From contig JBBQAQ010000003.1 of NCBI GenBank assembly GCA_038316435.1, positions 100,629 through 164,628 of the forward strand: a DNA stretch of 64,000 nucleotides, given 5' to 3'. The translations under genes were made by a program, and so were the position numbers. Source of the stretch: JACJXF01 sp038316435. Its GTDB lineage: Bacteria > Bacteroidota > Bacteroidia > Bacteroidales > GCA-2748055. Below, in pieces: positions 1-8,789 of this stretch. Position 1 is the stretch's first letter, and each line of letters opens with the position of its first letter. The notes under the pieces were generated by a model. The model ran no database searches and had not been told where the DNA came from. It saw only the letters and a program-made list of their open reading frames with translations.

Positions 1-79
1 CACCCTGAATCGCTGCTTGCAGGGATTCCCAAGAGCCTACCGGGGCCAATAGCTCGATATCTTTTCTGTCTAATCTCAT
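1..79 (-). CDS. Peptidase U32 family protein, N-terminal fragment
   Basis: This gene is cut by the window edge and only its first 26 codons are present, reading leftward from an ATG at 79-77. The peptide begins MRLDRKDIELLAPVGSWESL. The ELLAPxGSxESLxAAI signature is the start of U32 family proteins, whose members include collagenase-like proteases and the tRNA/rRNA hydroxylation proteins TrhP and RlhA. Which subgroup this is cannot be decided from so short a stretch. It lies 62 bp downstream of the histidine kinase gene on the same strand and could be co-transcribed with it. Confidence 0.8.
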   Translation of the reverse strand, partial: MRLDRKDIELLAPVGSWESLQAAIQG

Positions 80-141
80 TGCTAATCCGTTAGAAATTAT
101 AAAAATCAGTCTTTCCGGTAATAATCAATTAAATATCCATA

Positions 142-1302
142 CTATTTTTTTAAAACAATACGAAAAGTAGTCCCTATATCCTGTTCAGATGAAAGCACAA
201 AGATCTTACCTTCATGATAAGATTCTACAATCCTTTTTGAAAGGGAAAGGCCAAGCCCCCATCCCCTCTGCTTGGTTGTATATCCAGGTTTAAAAATGGT
301 TTTATGCCTTGATTTAGCGATTCCTTTTCCTGTGTCGCGTATATCAATATAAACAATTTGGGTATTATCTTGAACTTTAATCAAAATAGTGCCTTCACCT
401 TCCATAGCATCAATTGCATTTTTACATAAATTTTCAATAACCCACTCGAAAAGGGAATCATTAAGGGGAATTAGAATTTCGTGATCAGGAATTTCAATTT
501 GAATACTAATTTTGTGAGAACTTCTATCTTTCAGATAATTCACAGAGTTATTTAGCGTGTTTGCAAGGTTTGTTGATATCAAAACAGGTTTTGATCCAAT
601 TTTAGAGAACCTTTCAGTAATTTTTTCCAGTCTTTTCGCATCCTTTGCTAATTCATCAACCACACTTGCACGATTTACATCTTGTTTAAGCAATTCAATC
701 CATGCATTAAGCGAGGATGTGGGGGTTCCAAGCTGATGGGCCGTTTCTTTAGACAAACCTATCCAGACTTTGTTTTGTTCGGCTTTTCTGGAGTAACTAA
801 AAGCAAAATAGGATACCACAACAAATAAGATAATTACAGCCAATTGAATATAAGGAAAATACGTAAGCATCTTAAGAACAGTAGAGTTGGAATAATAGAT
901 AAAATTTTTATCCTCATCTCCAAGCTCTATAACCAAGCTGTCATTTTGTTCTCGCATCTGTTTCAGCTGATTTTCCAGATAGTTTTTTCTTTCAACCTTT
1001 GAAGTATCAATGTTCCGATACGAGACAATTACCCCGGCGCTATCAGTAAGTATTACTGGAACCGTGTTATTATCTTCGATTACCGAAAAAATAAAGTTTA
1101 AATTAGCATCATCATTTGAGGAGCTGATTAGTTGCCTCGTTGCATCTGCCCATAGCTCTACCTTTTGTTTTTCCTGAACTGAGAGTTGCTTAACAAGCCA
1201 ATTTGTGTAAGTAAGGGAGAAAACACCAATTAGAATCGCGGCAAGAAATAATAAGAATTTCCAGCGTGTTTTTTTTTCATAGATATTTAGGGAGGCGGCC
1301 AT
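142..1302 (-). CDS. Membrane sensor histidine kinase
   Basis: A 386-residue sensor kinase. Two hydrophobic segments (about residues 15-33 and 149-170) bracket an extracytoplasmic sensor loop of about 115 residues. The cytoplasmic part has an H-box KETAHQLGTP with the probable phospho-accepting His at 189, then a HATPase domain with an N-box (NLCKNAIDAME) and glycine boxes (DTGKGIA, GWGLGLSL). The AHQLGTP form of the H-box is, from memory, common in Bacteroidota kinases. There is no HAMP or PAS domain and no response-regulator gene beside it, so it is an orphan here and its signal is unknown. It starts 19 bp after the upstream AsmA-like gene, which suggests co-transcription and an envelope-related role (inference). 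Confidence 0.88.
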   Translation of the reverse strand: MAASLNIYEKKTRWKFLLFLAAILIGVFSLTYTNWLVKQLSVQEKQKVELWADATRQLISSSNDDANLNFIFSVIEDNNTVPVILTDSAGVIVSYRNIDTSKVERKNYLENQLKQMREQNDSLVIELGDEDKNFIYYSNSTVLKMLTYFPYIQLAVIILFVVVSYFAFSYSRKAEQNKVWIGLSKETAHQLGTPTSSLNAWIELLKQDVNRASVVDELAKDAKRLEKITERFSKIGSKPVLISTNLANTLNNSVNYLKDRSSHKISIQIEIPDHEILIPLNDSLFEWVIENLCKNAIDAMEGEGTILIKVQDNTQIVYIDIRDTGKGIAKSRHKTIFKPGYTTKQRGWGLGLSLSKRIVESYHEGKIFVLSSEQDIGTTFRIVLKK

Positions 1303-1321
1303 AATTTAATGTTTTAGCATA

Positions 1322-3967
1322 TTACATAGTTTTAGGATCTTCCTCATCCCATATAACTTTTAATGCTGGTTCGGTCTTTGAGGCTTTTTTAGTTTTTTGT
1401 TCAGGGTTCTGAGGTTCAGTGGTTTCATCACTCCAATCCAGAATTATTCGGCTATTATTTAACTGATTTAGAGACTTTTCGGAATTTAAAGTATCCTTTT
1501 TAAATAGTCCTAACTCCTCTTTTAGAATTGTTTTAATTAGTTTCCTTTCCTCTTTGATATCCGTTTTAATTTTGTTGATCGCCTCCTTTTTATCATATTT
1601 GATTTTATAGTTCTCAGGTGTTCCAATAATTGATAGGTAAAGATTTGTATTTCCTACACCATCATTTTCAATAACACCAAACTCCTCGTTTTCCTTTTTG
1701 GCTTTTTTGGCTTTTCTAGCAAGTATCTCAGAAAGACTTAATCTCATCCTATACTCGAAGTAATTATCAAATTTATGTGTCCCTGAAATGGTTATGTTAA
1801 AGGCAGTGGAATTAATATCCATCTGAGGAATGAAAACTTTTTCGTCTTTAATTAAAATTGAATTCTTAAGCGTTGAAAATTTTATGTGTTGAAGTTCTGA
1901 CAACTCAACAAATGAAGAAAGCTCTGTAATTGGCTTGAAATTAATTAGTTCGCCATCTTCTATAATAAAATCTGATTGTGCAAAAAGGTCTTTTGTTACC
2001 AGCTCCAATTTTGGACTAATATTCGTGGAAAAGTCAAGTGTCCCTGAAACATATCCTTTTAAATTATCACTAATAATAAAATCTTGTGCAAAATTATTAA
2101 AAGCAAAAAAGAGTTTGTTTATATCAATTTTCTTTAAATCCAATGAGGTTTTTAGAAGCATTTGATTTTTAATATCTTCAATAATAACAACATTTCCAGA
2201 AGCGAATCCTTTCATAGCTTTCATTTTAAAAGTGGAAACGCTGAGGATTTTTGGTTTATATGTAAACCAGGTCTCAAGTTCTGATGCTAAAAACTTTCCA
2301 TATTCAAAACTATCAATAACACAATGTAAATTCAGAATGACGCTATCTGGAAGGTGAAAGTCAATCTCTTCAGAAGAACTGGCGTCACTTAAAAAATCTT
2401 TAATTCTAAAATAACCGGCTTGGATTTCACCACTAATCACAGGTAAAGCATTTTTACTATTTATAGATTCCCAAAGATTATTAATAATTAGGTTACCAGA
2501 AAAGCTATTCTTTCCCATTTTTAGTTTAAATCTTGGCCCAAAAATGTCACCATCTATTTTTACGCTTCCTTCAAAAAGGTCAATTGGAACTTTTGAATAA
2601 GGAATAATACCTGCGATATCCTTAAAAACAATTTTCCCATTTAGTCCTTTGGGGGAAATTGTATGAATATCAAAACTTTCAAATGAGGCCAGATTCATAT
2701 TGATTGTCAGATCCGGATAAATAAGCCCCTTCTGAAGATCCCATCCCTCTATATTAAGTATATCCGATACTGCTTTGGCTGTGACTTTTCCAAATACAGT
2801 GCCAGAGATAAAAGGGTTAAGAAAATTGCTAAAGCTTATACTCCCATTAAGTTCGCTACTATCGTTGCTTAAAGAATATTCACTAATATTTAGCCTGCTA
2901 GTTAAAGCATTTCGTTTTGAACCATTAGAGTATGTTCCGCGAACGGATATATCCCTTATTGTTTTTTGACTTTCTAGAAATTTGATCGCTCCATTACTAA
3001 CCCTAAAAGCTATCCTTATTGAAGGAACATTTGTACTGCTAATTTCACCTTTTATCTTTGCTAATAATTCTATACTCCCTTTTGGTGAGTATTTTGAAAT
3101 GTTATGAAGGTTAATCGGTAGGGTAGTAATTAAAGAGCCAATATTAAGTTTTTCTGCCTCAATCTGAAGATTGAGATTAATGTTTGATCTTATTGTAAAG
3201 GAGCCTGAGGTTTTAACCGCTAAATCATTAAGAATTAATTCCCCATTATTTATGGTATAGAGAGAATCCCGCACATCCAAGATAATGTGGGCTGCGGTTC
3301 TCATTTTTGAAGCATAGTCAATTCCTTCTCGATTAAAAGTTTCAATAAAAATTACGGACTTTGTATTAAGAGAGAAATTTTCCTGAGAAAATTTTCCTTT
3401 AAGAACCAGGTCTTCAATAATTCCTTTTGCATGAATATCTTTAGCAAGATTAAGAAATTCCCATTTAAATCCACTTACTTTAACCCCATCCAAGCCGAGA
3501 GAAAAACTGGTTTTTTCATTATTGGAACTTTCCTTAAAAATACGATAGTTTACACCACCTATTTTATCTACAAGAATAATAATTCTTCCGTTTTCTGCAT
3601 AAACTCTTCTCAGCCGGTAATCTTTTTGAAGTATATCCAGAATATTAAACTGCAGGTAAATGCGCGATGCAGTAAAAAGAGAATCTGTTGAAATTCCGGA
3701 AAACTGAGTAGGATTAAAATCCTTTCCCGATAAGATGCTTACTTCAGAAAGAACAATACTCACAAAAGGGAACTTTCTAAAAAAGGAGAAGTCTGCTGCG
3801 CTAACGTTAATTTTAACTTTAATTTCCTTATTAATTTCCGTGATGATATAGTTCCGAATTTCATCTTTGTAGATTTTTCCTGCAATTATTGCACAAATCA
3901 TAATTGCTATGATTATTAGGAAGCCATAAATGAATATTTTGGACGTTTTTTTGAGAATTTTTTTCAC
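1322..3967 (-). CDS. AsmA-like inner-membrane-anchored protein
   Basis: An 881-residue protein with one N-terminal membrane segment (about residues 12-31) followed by a very long region rich in short beta-strands. The start (VSAADFSFFRKFPFVSIVLSEVSI) and the closing repeats (FNITISGTHKFDN, then LSLSEILARKAKK) fit the AsmA/TamB-like superfamily. Those proteins form long hydrophobic grooves across the periplasm and are implicated in lipid transport or outer-membrane assembly. The last 100 residues are charged, lysine- and glutamate-rich, and probably disordered. Substrate and partners cannot be read from the sequence. The same strand continues into the histidine kinase 19 bp downstream. Confidence 0.8.
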   Translation of the reverse strand: MKKILKKTSKIFIYGFLIIIAIMICAIIAGKIYKDEIRNYIITEINKEIKVKINVSAADFSFFRKFPFVSIVLSEVSILSGKDFNPTQFSGISTDSLFTASRIYLQFNILDILQKDYRLRRVYAENGRIIILVDKIGGVNYRIFKESSNNEKTSFSLGLDGVKVSGFKWEFLNLAKDIHAKGIIEDLVLKGKFSQENFSLNTKSVIFIETFNREGIDYASKMRTAAHIILDVRDSLYTINNGELILNDLAVKTSGSFTIRSNINLNLQIEAEKLNIGSLITTLPINLHNISKYSPKGSIELLAKIKGEISSTNVPSIRIAFRVSNGAIKFLESQKTIRDISVRGTYSNGSKRNALTSRLNISEYSLSNDSSELNGSISFSNFLNPFISGTVFGKVTAKAVSDILNIEGWDLQKGLIYPDLTINMNLASFESFDIHTISPKGLNGKIVFKDIAGIIPYSKVPIDLFEGSVKIDGDIFGPRFKLKMGKNSFSGNLIINNLWESINSKNALPVISGEIQAGYFRIKDFLSDASSSEEIDFHLPDSVILNLHCVIDSFEYGKFLASELETWFTYKPKILSVSTFKMKAMKGFASGNVVIIEDIKNQMLLKTSLDLKKIDINKLFFAFNNFAQDFIISDNLKGYVSGTLDFSTNISPKLELVTKDLFAQSDFIIEDGELINFKPITELSSFVELSELQHIKFSTLKNSILIKDEKVFIPQMDINSTAFNITISGTHKFDNYFEYRMRLSLSEILARKAKKAKKENEEFGVIENDGVGNTNLYLSIIGTPENYKIKYDKKEAINKIKTDIKEERKLIKTILKEELGLFKKDTLNSEKSLNQLNNSRIILDWSDETTEPQNPEQKTKKASKTEPALKVIWDEEDPKTM

Positions 3968-4026
3968 TTTTTACTTTTTAAACGACTTAGGTCAAACTAA
4001 AACATAAAAAAATAGAATAAAGTATA

Positions 4027-4737
4027 TCACCTCTTTAAAAGGAAAGAAAAATCATCTTTTGGAGAAAGTTCTTTACTATTACTACCATAACGAAAAATCT
4101 TTGCGTTTCTTTTCCCAATGAGTTGAATTACATCTTTTTCTATTGACAACATGGTTCCTTCTCTAAGGCCAATTACATAAATGTTCTGATTAACCTGAAT
4201 GAATTCTTTGATTCGGTCTTCCCTTGTTTCTCCTGCATGGCCTTCTGGATTTGCATCGAGGTAGTGAGGGTTAATTTGGAAAGGGATTAGATCAAGTGAA
4301 TCAAAGCTTTGTGGCTGAACAACTGCCATATCATTTGTAGTTCTAATTGTTGGGCAGCAAAGGTTAGATCCTGCGCTCCATCCAATATAAGGGCATCCAG
4401 ATAAAACTTTTTCACGAATAGAACCTATGAGTTTATACTTTTGCAGAAGATGTAGGAGCTGCCATGTATTTCCACCTCCGATAATTATACAAGTGGCGTC
4501 ATTTATAGCTTTAATTGGATTTGAAACGGTATGTATAGAAACTATTTCAATCCCAATGTCCCTAAACCGACCAGAGACTTTTGCTGCATAGTCATCGTAG
4601 CTAATAGTAATACCCGCATAAGGGATAAAAAGAATACTTCCTCTTTGCTTCCCAAGGAATTTTTTAATATTCTCCATTGGGTATTCGAGGTATTCTTCCC
4701 CTGCATTTGTTGAATTAGAAATAAGTAATAAGCGCAT
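4027..4737 (-). CDS. pepE: Dipeptidase E (alpha-aspartyl dipeptidase, S51 family)
   Basis: A cytoplasmic serine peptidase that cleaves dipeptides with N-terminal aspartate. The sequence follows E. coli PepE closely: MRLLLISNST start, GGGNTWQLL loop, the nucleophile elbow GWSAGSN, then CPTIRTTNDM and INPHYLDANPEGHAGETREDR-type segments that supply the aspartate and histidine of the triad. The start chosen is the ATG at 4737, where the family alignment begins. A longer frame with nine extra residues exists but adds nothing conserved. The length (236 residues) is normal. It is on the same strand as its neighbours with gaps of 60-90 bp, so it may be transcribed on its own or with them. Confidence 0.92.
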   Translation of the reverse strand: MRLLLISNSTNAGEEYLEYPMENIKKFLGKQRGSILFIPYAGITISYDDYAAKVSGRFRDIGIEIVSIHTVSNPIKAINDATCIIIGGGNTWQLLHLLQKYKLIGSIREKVLSGCPYIGWSAGSNLCCPTIRTTNDMAVVQPQSFDSLDLIPFQINPHYLDANPEGHAGETREDRIKEFIQVNQNIYVIGLREGTMLSIEKDVIQLIGKRNAKIFRYGSNSKELSPKDDFSFLLKR

Positions 4738-4824
4738 GTTCCCGACAGATTGATTTCGGGTCAAAGTTAGTATTAAAAATTTTTACCTGATAAAAACTAA
4801 TTCACAACCGTTTAAGACGGAAGG

Positions 4825-5583
4825 CTAATAGGACTCATCTAATTTACTAATTCTAAAATTTTCTTCTTTTTTATCAAACAGAATGGTTTCAATTACATGA
4901 CTCAACATATTATAAATGATCATTTTGCCTAGTAGAGGCGTTCCTATTCCAGTAATTATTTTAATTACTTCTACAGCCTGTAAAGAACCTATTATTCCTG
5001 GAAGGACACCAAACAATCCCAACAAAGTTGGAGCTAGTAATTTTGTTTTATGTTTATTTGGTATAGCACATCTTAAGGAAGGGCTATTCAGAAAATTGAA
5101 GGTGGAAACTTGTCCTTTAAAACTCTCCAAAGCCCCATATACCCAAGGTTTTCCTGCAATAATACACGCATCATTTATAAGGTAACTTGAAGACAGACTA
5201 TCTGTGGCGTCAACAATAATGTCATATTTTGAAACAAAGTCAATTGCGTTTTCTGGTTTAAGTCTGATGTTAAAGATTTCATGGTTAACAAAGGGGTTAA
5301 GTGAATTAAGTCTTTGTTTTGAGATAATTGTCTTAAGCTTTCCCAAATCATGACCCCCATAAAGTATTTGACGTTGAAGATTGTCTTCATTTACAACATC
5401 GTCGTCAAGAATTGCAATAGTTCCAACTCCTGCGGCTGTAAGATATTGCAAAACGGGAGCTCCCAGACCTCCTGCGCCAACAACAAGAACTCGTGTCGTC
5501 TTAAGTTTTTCTTGGCCAGCCTCTCCCATTTCAGGAAGAATTATGTGTCGTTTGTATCGTCTTTTTTCAGCCTCGTTTAACAT
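4825..5583 (-). CDS. ThiF/MoeB/HesA-like E1 adenylyltransferase lacking the zinc cysteines
   Basis: E1-like enzymes adenylate the C-terminal glycine of a ubiquitin-fold sulfur carrier (ThiS or MoaD). Visible here are RYKRHIILPEMG at the N-terminus, the nucleotide loop VVGAGGLGAP, DDDVVNEDNLQRQ and the DATDS motif. The protein is 252 residues, normal for MoeB/ThiF. What is missing is unusual: the usual first CxxC is reduced to one Cys (SPSLRC), the cysteine normally just before the LGVLPG segment is replaced (LLAPTLLGLFGVLPG), and the C-terminal CxxC is absent. No ThiS, MoaD or other pathway gene is nearby, so thiamine versus molybdopterin cannot be decided. A non-canonical target is possible. 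Confidence 0.85.
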   Translation of the reverse strand: MLNEAEKRRYKRHIILPEMGEAGQEKLKTTRVLVVGAGGLGAPVLQYLTAAGVGTIAILDDDVVNEDNLQRQILYGGHDLGKLKTIISKQRLNSLNPFVNHEIFNIRLKPENAIDFVSKYDIIVDATDSLSSSYLINDACIIAGKPWVYGALESFKGQVSTFNFLNSPSLRCAIPNKHKTKLLAPTLLGLFGVLPGIIGSLQAVEVIKIITGIGTPLLGKMIIYNMLSHVIETILFDKKEENFRISKLDESY

Positions 5584-5680
5584 AAAAGAATTTTTTCTTT
5601 GTGTTTAATTCTTACAAATTTAGTTAAAGAATGGGAAAAAGAAAGTGGCTAGGTATTCTGTTTAAAAATTAGCGGCAAAT

Positions 5681-5729
5681 AAAAAATCTGAGAATTAACA
5701 GATTAATTCAGTCTGTTAAGTCTCAGATT
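5681..5729 (-). terminator. Rho-independent terminator of the beta-barrel gene
   Basis: On the minus strand, 30 bp after the stop of the outer-membrane protein gene, an 8-bp stem (AATCTGAG with CTCAGATT, 5685-5692 and 5722-5729) continues through a 2x2 internal loop into a second 8-bp stem (TTAACAGA with TCTGTTAA, 5695-5702 and 5712-5719) with a 9-nt loop. On the minus strand the hairpin is followed by a run of six T. This closes the sigma/anti-sigma/barrel block. Confidence 0.75.
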
Positions 5730-5758
5730 AACTTTGAATATATGGAGGAATTGGCGTT

Positions 5759-6715
5759 TTAAAAATCAGCTAGAGTAAGGCCTATTGAGAATGGGTAAAG
5801 TTCAGGTGCTTTATTTGCTTCAAATAGTGGGGTCATATAATAATTTGCGAATAGTTTAAGTCCACGATAACCTGCGCGAGCAGTAAAACCGTATCGTAAG
5901 GCTGAAAGATTGAAATCGTCTTTATCCTTAACTTTTTGTTTATCTCCGTTTTCTTTATAAACGATTTTTGTGTTAGAGAAGAGTTTAACTCCAGCTACTG
6001 GTCCGGCAGAAAAGTAAATTCTTTTTTTACCTGCAGGAATCTGGAATTCAAGCAGCAAAGGAGCTCTAAGGTAAGTTGTTTGTAATCTGTTTTTCTGAAT
6101 ATTTGGATACGTTAAATCCAGGTCACTAATTGATTCAATCAGACCATTCACTTTTTGAATTGAATTATTATTATCGAAATGATAATTATTCCATTCAAAA
6201 CCAAGGCCTGTCACAATCCCAATTTTATCTGTTCCAAGACCAAATCCATATTGCAAAAAGTTTATATTTATGTTCCATGACCGGCTGGTATTCAGCTCCA
6301 TAAAATCCATTGTATTGTCAAGGCTCATAGATCCACTACTATTGACATAATTATTTAGACCTATTTCGAAGCCTGTCCAATTAGGTTTAAATTTACCAAA
6401 GTCGTTATTATCTGATTCTTCCTCTACATCGTTATCACAATTGTCTTCAATGTTTTCGTCAATATCCTCAATATTTACTTGAGTTCCTTTATCTCCCTCT
6501 ATAATAATAATACCTTTTTTACCAACCTTGATTCGGGTGGTATCACTTTTTTCATTAATTATCAGAGTTTCTTCAGCTCCTACATTAACTATTGTATGGT
6601 CTGGTTCTTCACTTACAGTAACAATTTCCTCAACATTTACATATTTTGAATCTTCCTGTGTAAAAGCCGGGGTCGCAAGGAGTCCGGCAAGTACAATTGT
6701 AAATAGACTTTTCAT
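5759..6715 (-). CDS. Outer-membrane beta-barrel protein with acidic N-terminal repeat region
   Basis: A 318-residue secreted protein. Residues 1-19 form a signal peptide ending ATPAFTQ. Residues 25-90 hold beta-strand repeats of about 20 residues (DHTIVNVGAEETLIINEKS, DTTRIKVGKKGIIIIEGDK), then a strongly acidic linker (about residues 80-106, rich in D, E and N). From about residue 110 an alternating pattern of aromatic and polar strands, ending in PFSIGLTLADF, fits an outer-membrane beta-barrel of the OMP_b-brl type. The function is not recognised. It has its own ECF-type promoter 55-80 bp upstream and follows the sigma and anti-sigma genes, so it is probably a target of that sigma factor (inference). 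Confidence 0.72.
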   Translation of the reverse strand: MKSLFTIVLAGLLATPAFTQEDSKYVNVEEIVTVSEEPDHTIVNVGAEETLIINEKSDTTRIKVGKKGIIIIEGDKGTQVNIEDIDENIEDNCDNDVEEESDNNDFGKFKPNWTGFEIGLNNYVNSSGSMSLDNTMDFMELNTSRSWNININFLQYGFGLGTDKIGIVTGLGFEWNNYHFDNNNSIQKVNGLIESISDLDLTYPNIQKNRLQTTYLRAPLLLEFQIPAGKKRIYFSAGPVAGVKLFSNTKIVYKENGDKQKVKDKDDFNLSALRYGFTARAGYRGLKLFANYYMTPLFEANKAPELYPFSIGLTLADF

Positions 6716-6768
6716 TTGGGGTAAATTTTATTGTTTGTTGTTTGTTTGTTTTCCGCTTCTAAACATGT

Positions 6769-6795
6769 GACGGGAAGCATACTTGAAAAGTTACA
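6769..6795 (-). promoter_or_regulatory. ECF-sigma-type promoter of the beta-barrel gene
   Basis: On the minus strand TGTAACTTTT (from 6795) is followed, 17 nt after TGTAAC, by CGTCACA (from 6772). GTAAC at -35 and CGTC at -10 are the classic ECF recognition words. The same two words, in the same layout, precede the sigma gene at 8544-8569, and the neighbouring downstream sequence (ATG..., GAAGCGG) is also shared. The predicted transcript starts about 45 nt before the barrel gene's start codon. Confidence 0.68.
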
Positions 6796-6919
6796 GCCAT
6801 GATAAAAAAGCAAGAGTTTTATGAAATATTTTTAGCGGGAAAAGAAAATGATTTTCTCAATCAAGCTAATGGGGCTAGCTTAATAAAAATACCTTCAAGT
6901 TTCACAACTAAAAGTTCCC

Positions 6920-8026
6920 TTATTTGACGGATGTTGTTGAAAAGGAAAGCAATTTTGAGTTAAAGGAATAGGAAGTAATATTACCATCAACCCCAATTTT
7001 CTTTTCGAGCTTCATTTCTCCTCCGGTAATTTTATTAATACCAGAAATCCCGGCATCGGCAATTTGCCAGCCAGAAATATGACCAATTCTACGGTCTTTT
7101 TTCCCGAGTACTTTTTCGAAGAATTCCTTTCGAGCATATTCGGAAAGGCTTAAATATTCGGAGGAATTAATTGCTTCAGGTTTTACAGGGCTTGTGTAGA
7201 TTATTTTCCCTTTTTCAATAGTGGGAACCAGAATCTGATTATCTGTTACAGAAGCCAGTTTTATTTGAAAGGAAGGGTTTAATCTTTGCTTCGGCAGAGC
7301 ATTTTTATTTTCACTACCTTTCTTCAGTGGATTTTCTCCTTTTTTGATAGTGGATACATGTTTTTTTAATAAATTTTCAGACAGGGTCAAAAAGGAAGTT
7401 GTTTGAGTTTTCGATTCAGACTTTTCTATATTTATAGGCTGACTTTCTTTTGTCTTTTCAATTTCAGCCTTTGAGGATAACCTGGCGGGCAAATTTGCAG
7501 AGACAATAGGAAGGTTATTAAATATTTCATCATTTTGAAAATAGATTACAACCATTAAGGCAATAGCTGCAGCAACTGATAAAACAGGAATAAATAATTG
7601 GCGAGGAAGCAAGGCCACCCTTTTTTTAAGTTTATTCTTTTGAAAAAAAATTATGTTTTTTTCTGGCAAAAGATGGAGTTTTGAAAAAAGCTTAACCGTG
7701 CCTAGATGTTCCGGGTACAACCTTATAAAATCTGATAGTCCTTTTCGTTGTTCAGTTGATAAATCCAATTCATTTTCTGCCACACAAAAATCTTCAAAAT
7801 TATTCACATTAACCGGAAGGCTTAAGTCAGGCTTTTTAAGGAAGAATTTTCCTTTAAAAAGCATGTTTTCAGGTGTAAGCCTAATTTTTTCGGTACCTTC
7901 AAGCTCTTCTCTTAAATCGGGGTTAATCAGAAGAAAATCCTCGAGTATAAGAATATCGTGGTCGGTAAGGTTTCCGTCCAGATAGTCTATAAAAAACAAC
8001 TCGTAATTATTTCTGTTAATATTCAT
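6920..8026 (-). CDS. Membrane anti-sigma factor
   Basis: A single-pass membrane protein of 368 residues from the ATG at 8026, placed 7 bp after the ECF sigma stop codon. The start NINRNNYELFFIDYLDGNLT, with the following LEDFLLINPDLREELEG, is the N-terminal sigma-binding pattern seen in Bacteroidota anti-sigma proteins. A basic stretch (KNKLKKRV) precedes a hydrophobic segment (about residues 143-162). The rest, about 200 residues, is periplasmic, lysine- and serine-rich with no recognised domain. A start 11 codons earlier would overlap the sigma gene and is less likely. The likely role is to hold the sigma factor at the membrane until an envelope signal releases it. No zinc-binding HxxxCxxC is present. 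Confidence 0.72.
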   Translation of the reverse strand: MNINRNNYELFFIDYLDGNLTDHDILILEDFLLINPDLREELEGTEKIRLTPENMLFKGKFFLKKPDLSLPVNVNNFEDFCVAENELDLSTEQRKGLSDFIRLYPEHLGTVKLFSKLHLLPEKNIIFFQKNKLKKRVALLPRQLFIPVLSVAAAIALMVVIYFQNDEIFNNLPIVSANLPARLSSKAEIEKTKESQPINIEKSESKTQTTSFLTLSENLLKKHVSTIKKGENPLKKGSENKNALPKQRLNPSFQIKLASVTDNQILVPTIEKGKIIYTSPVKPEAINSSEYLSLSEYARKEFFEKVLGKKDRRIGHISGWQIADAGISGINKITGGEMKLEKKIGVDGNITSYSFNSKLLSFSTTSVK

Positions 8027-8033
8027 AAAAATA

Positions 8034-8519
8034 TTATAAAACTTTCTCAGGGCTTCCAATGTAGTTTTTCAAAAAAATCCTACCCCTATATATATAAACT
8101 TTAACTTGTGATTCAGACAGGCCAGTTATTTCAGCAATTTCATCATATGAGTAACCTTCATAGTCGCGTAAAAGAATTACTGACCTTTGAGTTTCAGGTA
8201 AGAGCTGGATTGCTTTATGAAGGATCTCGTTCAGGTCAGAATACTGATTATTATGTACAATACTTTCATGTCGTACTTCATCAAAACTAGTCATTCTGCT
8301 TTCTTTACGAATCATATCAATCATTGTATGATAAGCTGTTGAAAAGAGATAGGATTTCACTTTTACAGCATCTACTGTTTCGTGTTTTACCCAGCACTTT
8401 TCGAAAGTATCCTGAACGACATCTCTAGCTCTATCCTTATCTTTTAAATTTTTAAGAATAAACCTGTAAATCCCATTCGAATAGTCTTCTACAGCTTTGT
8501 TATAATCTTTTACTGTCAT
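8034..8519 (-). CDS. ECF-family RNA polymerase sigma factor
   Basis: A 161-residue sigma-70 protein of the extracytoplasmic-function class. Region 2 is seen at about residues 10-75 (YRFILKNLKDKDRARDVVQDTFEKCW) and region 4 at about 100-155 (LLPETQRSVILLRDYEGYSY, DEIAEITGLSESQVKVYIYRGR). There are no regions 1 or 3, as expected for the class. The length is normal. The next gene, 7 bp away, encodes a membrane anti-sigma protein. An ECF-type promoter lies just upstream of this gene and again before the beta-barrel gene, so autoregulation and a small envelope regulon are likely. Confidence 0.92.
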   Translation of the reverse strand: MTVKDYNKAVEDYSNGIYRFILKNLKDKDRARDVVQDTFEKCWVKHETVDAVKVKSYLFSTAYHTMIDMIRKESRMTSFDEVRHESIVHNNQYSDLNEILHKAIQLLPETQRSVILLRDYEGYSYDEIAEITGLSESQVKVYIYRGRIFLKNYIGSPEKVL

Positions 8520-8543
8520 TTATTGATCCGCTTTCGAGCATAA

Positions 8544-8569
8544 GACGATGAAATATATGAAAAGTTACA
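8544..8569 (-). promoter_or_regulatory. ECF-sigma-type autoregulatory promoter
   Basis: Reading the minus strand, TGTAACTTTT begins at 8569 and CGTCTTA begins at 8547, with 16 nt between TGTAAC and CGTC. This is the standard ECF -35/-10 arrangement. It lies 25 bp upstream of the sigma gene's start codon. The match to the promoter at 6769-6795 supports both. Confidence 0.7.
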
Positions 8570-8738
8570 AAACATATTATAATTATTTAATGATATTTTA
8601 TTCACAGGAAGAAATGCCAATCTCAGCCGACAGATTATTATTTTTTAGACAAAAAAATCCTTTAAGCAGTGAAAATTAATTAATTATTTAAAGATTAAAG
8701 AATCCTATCTCAATTGATTCATTGATTTGGAGGTTTTG

Positions 8739-8768
8739 TTGAGAATATCAATTTTTTTCCTAAATTTA
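8739..8768 (+). promoter_or_regulatory. Bacteroidota-type promoter for dtd
   Basis: TTG at 8739-8741 (-33 element) and TAAATTTA at 8761-8768 (-7 element, one base from TAnnTTTG) are separated by 19 bp, the expected spacing for the primary sigma factor of this phylum. The start codon of dtd follows 21 bp later. Confidence 0.45.
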
Positions 8769-8789
8769 CTACCCTTTTAAAAATCATCT

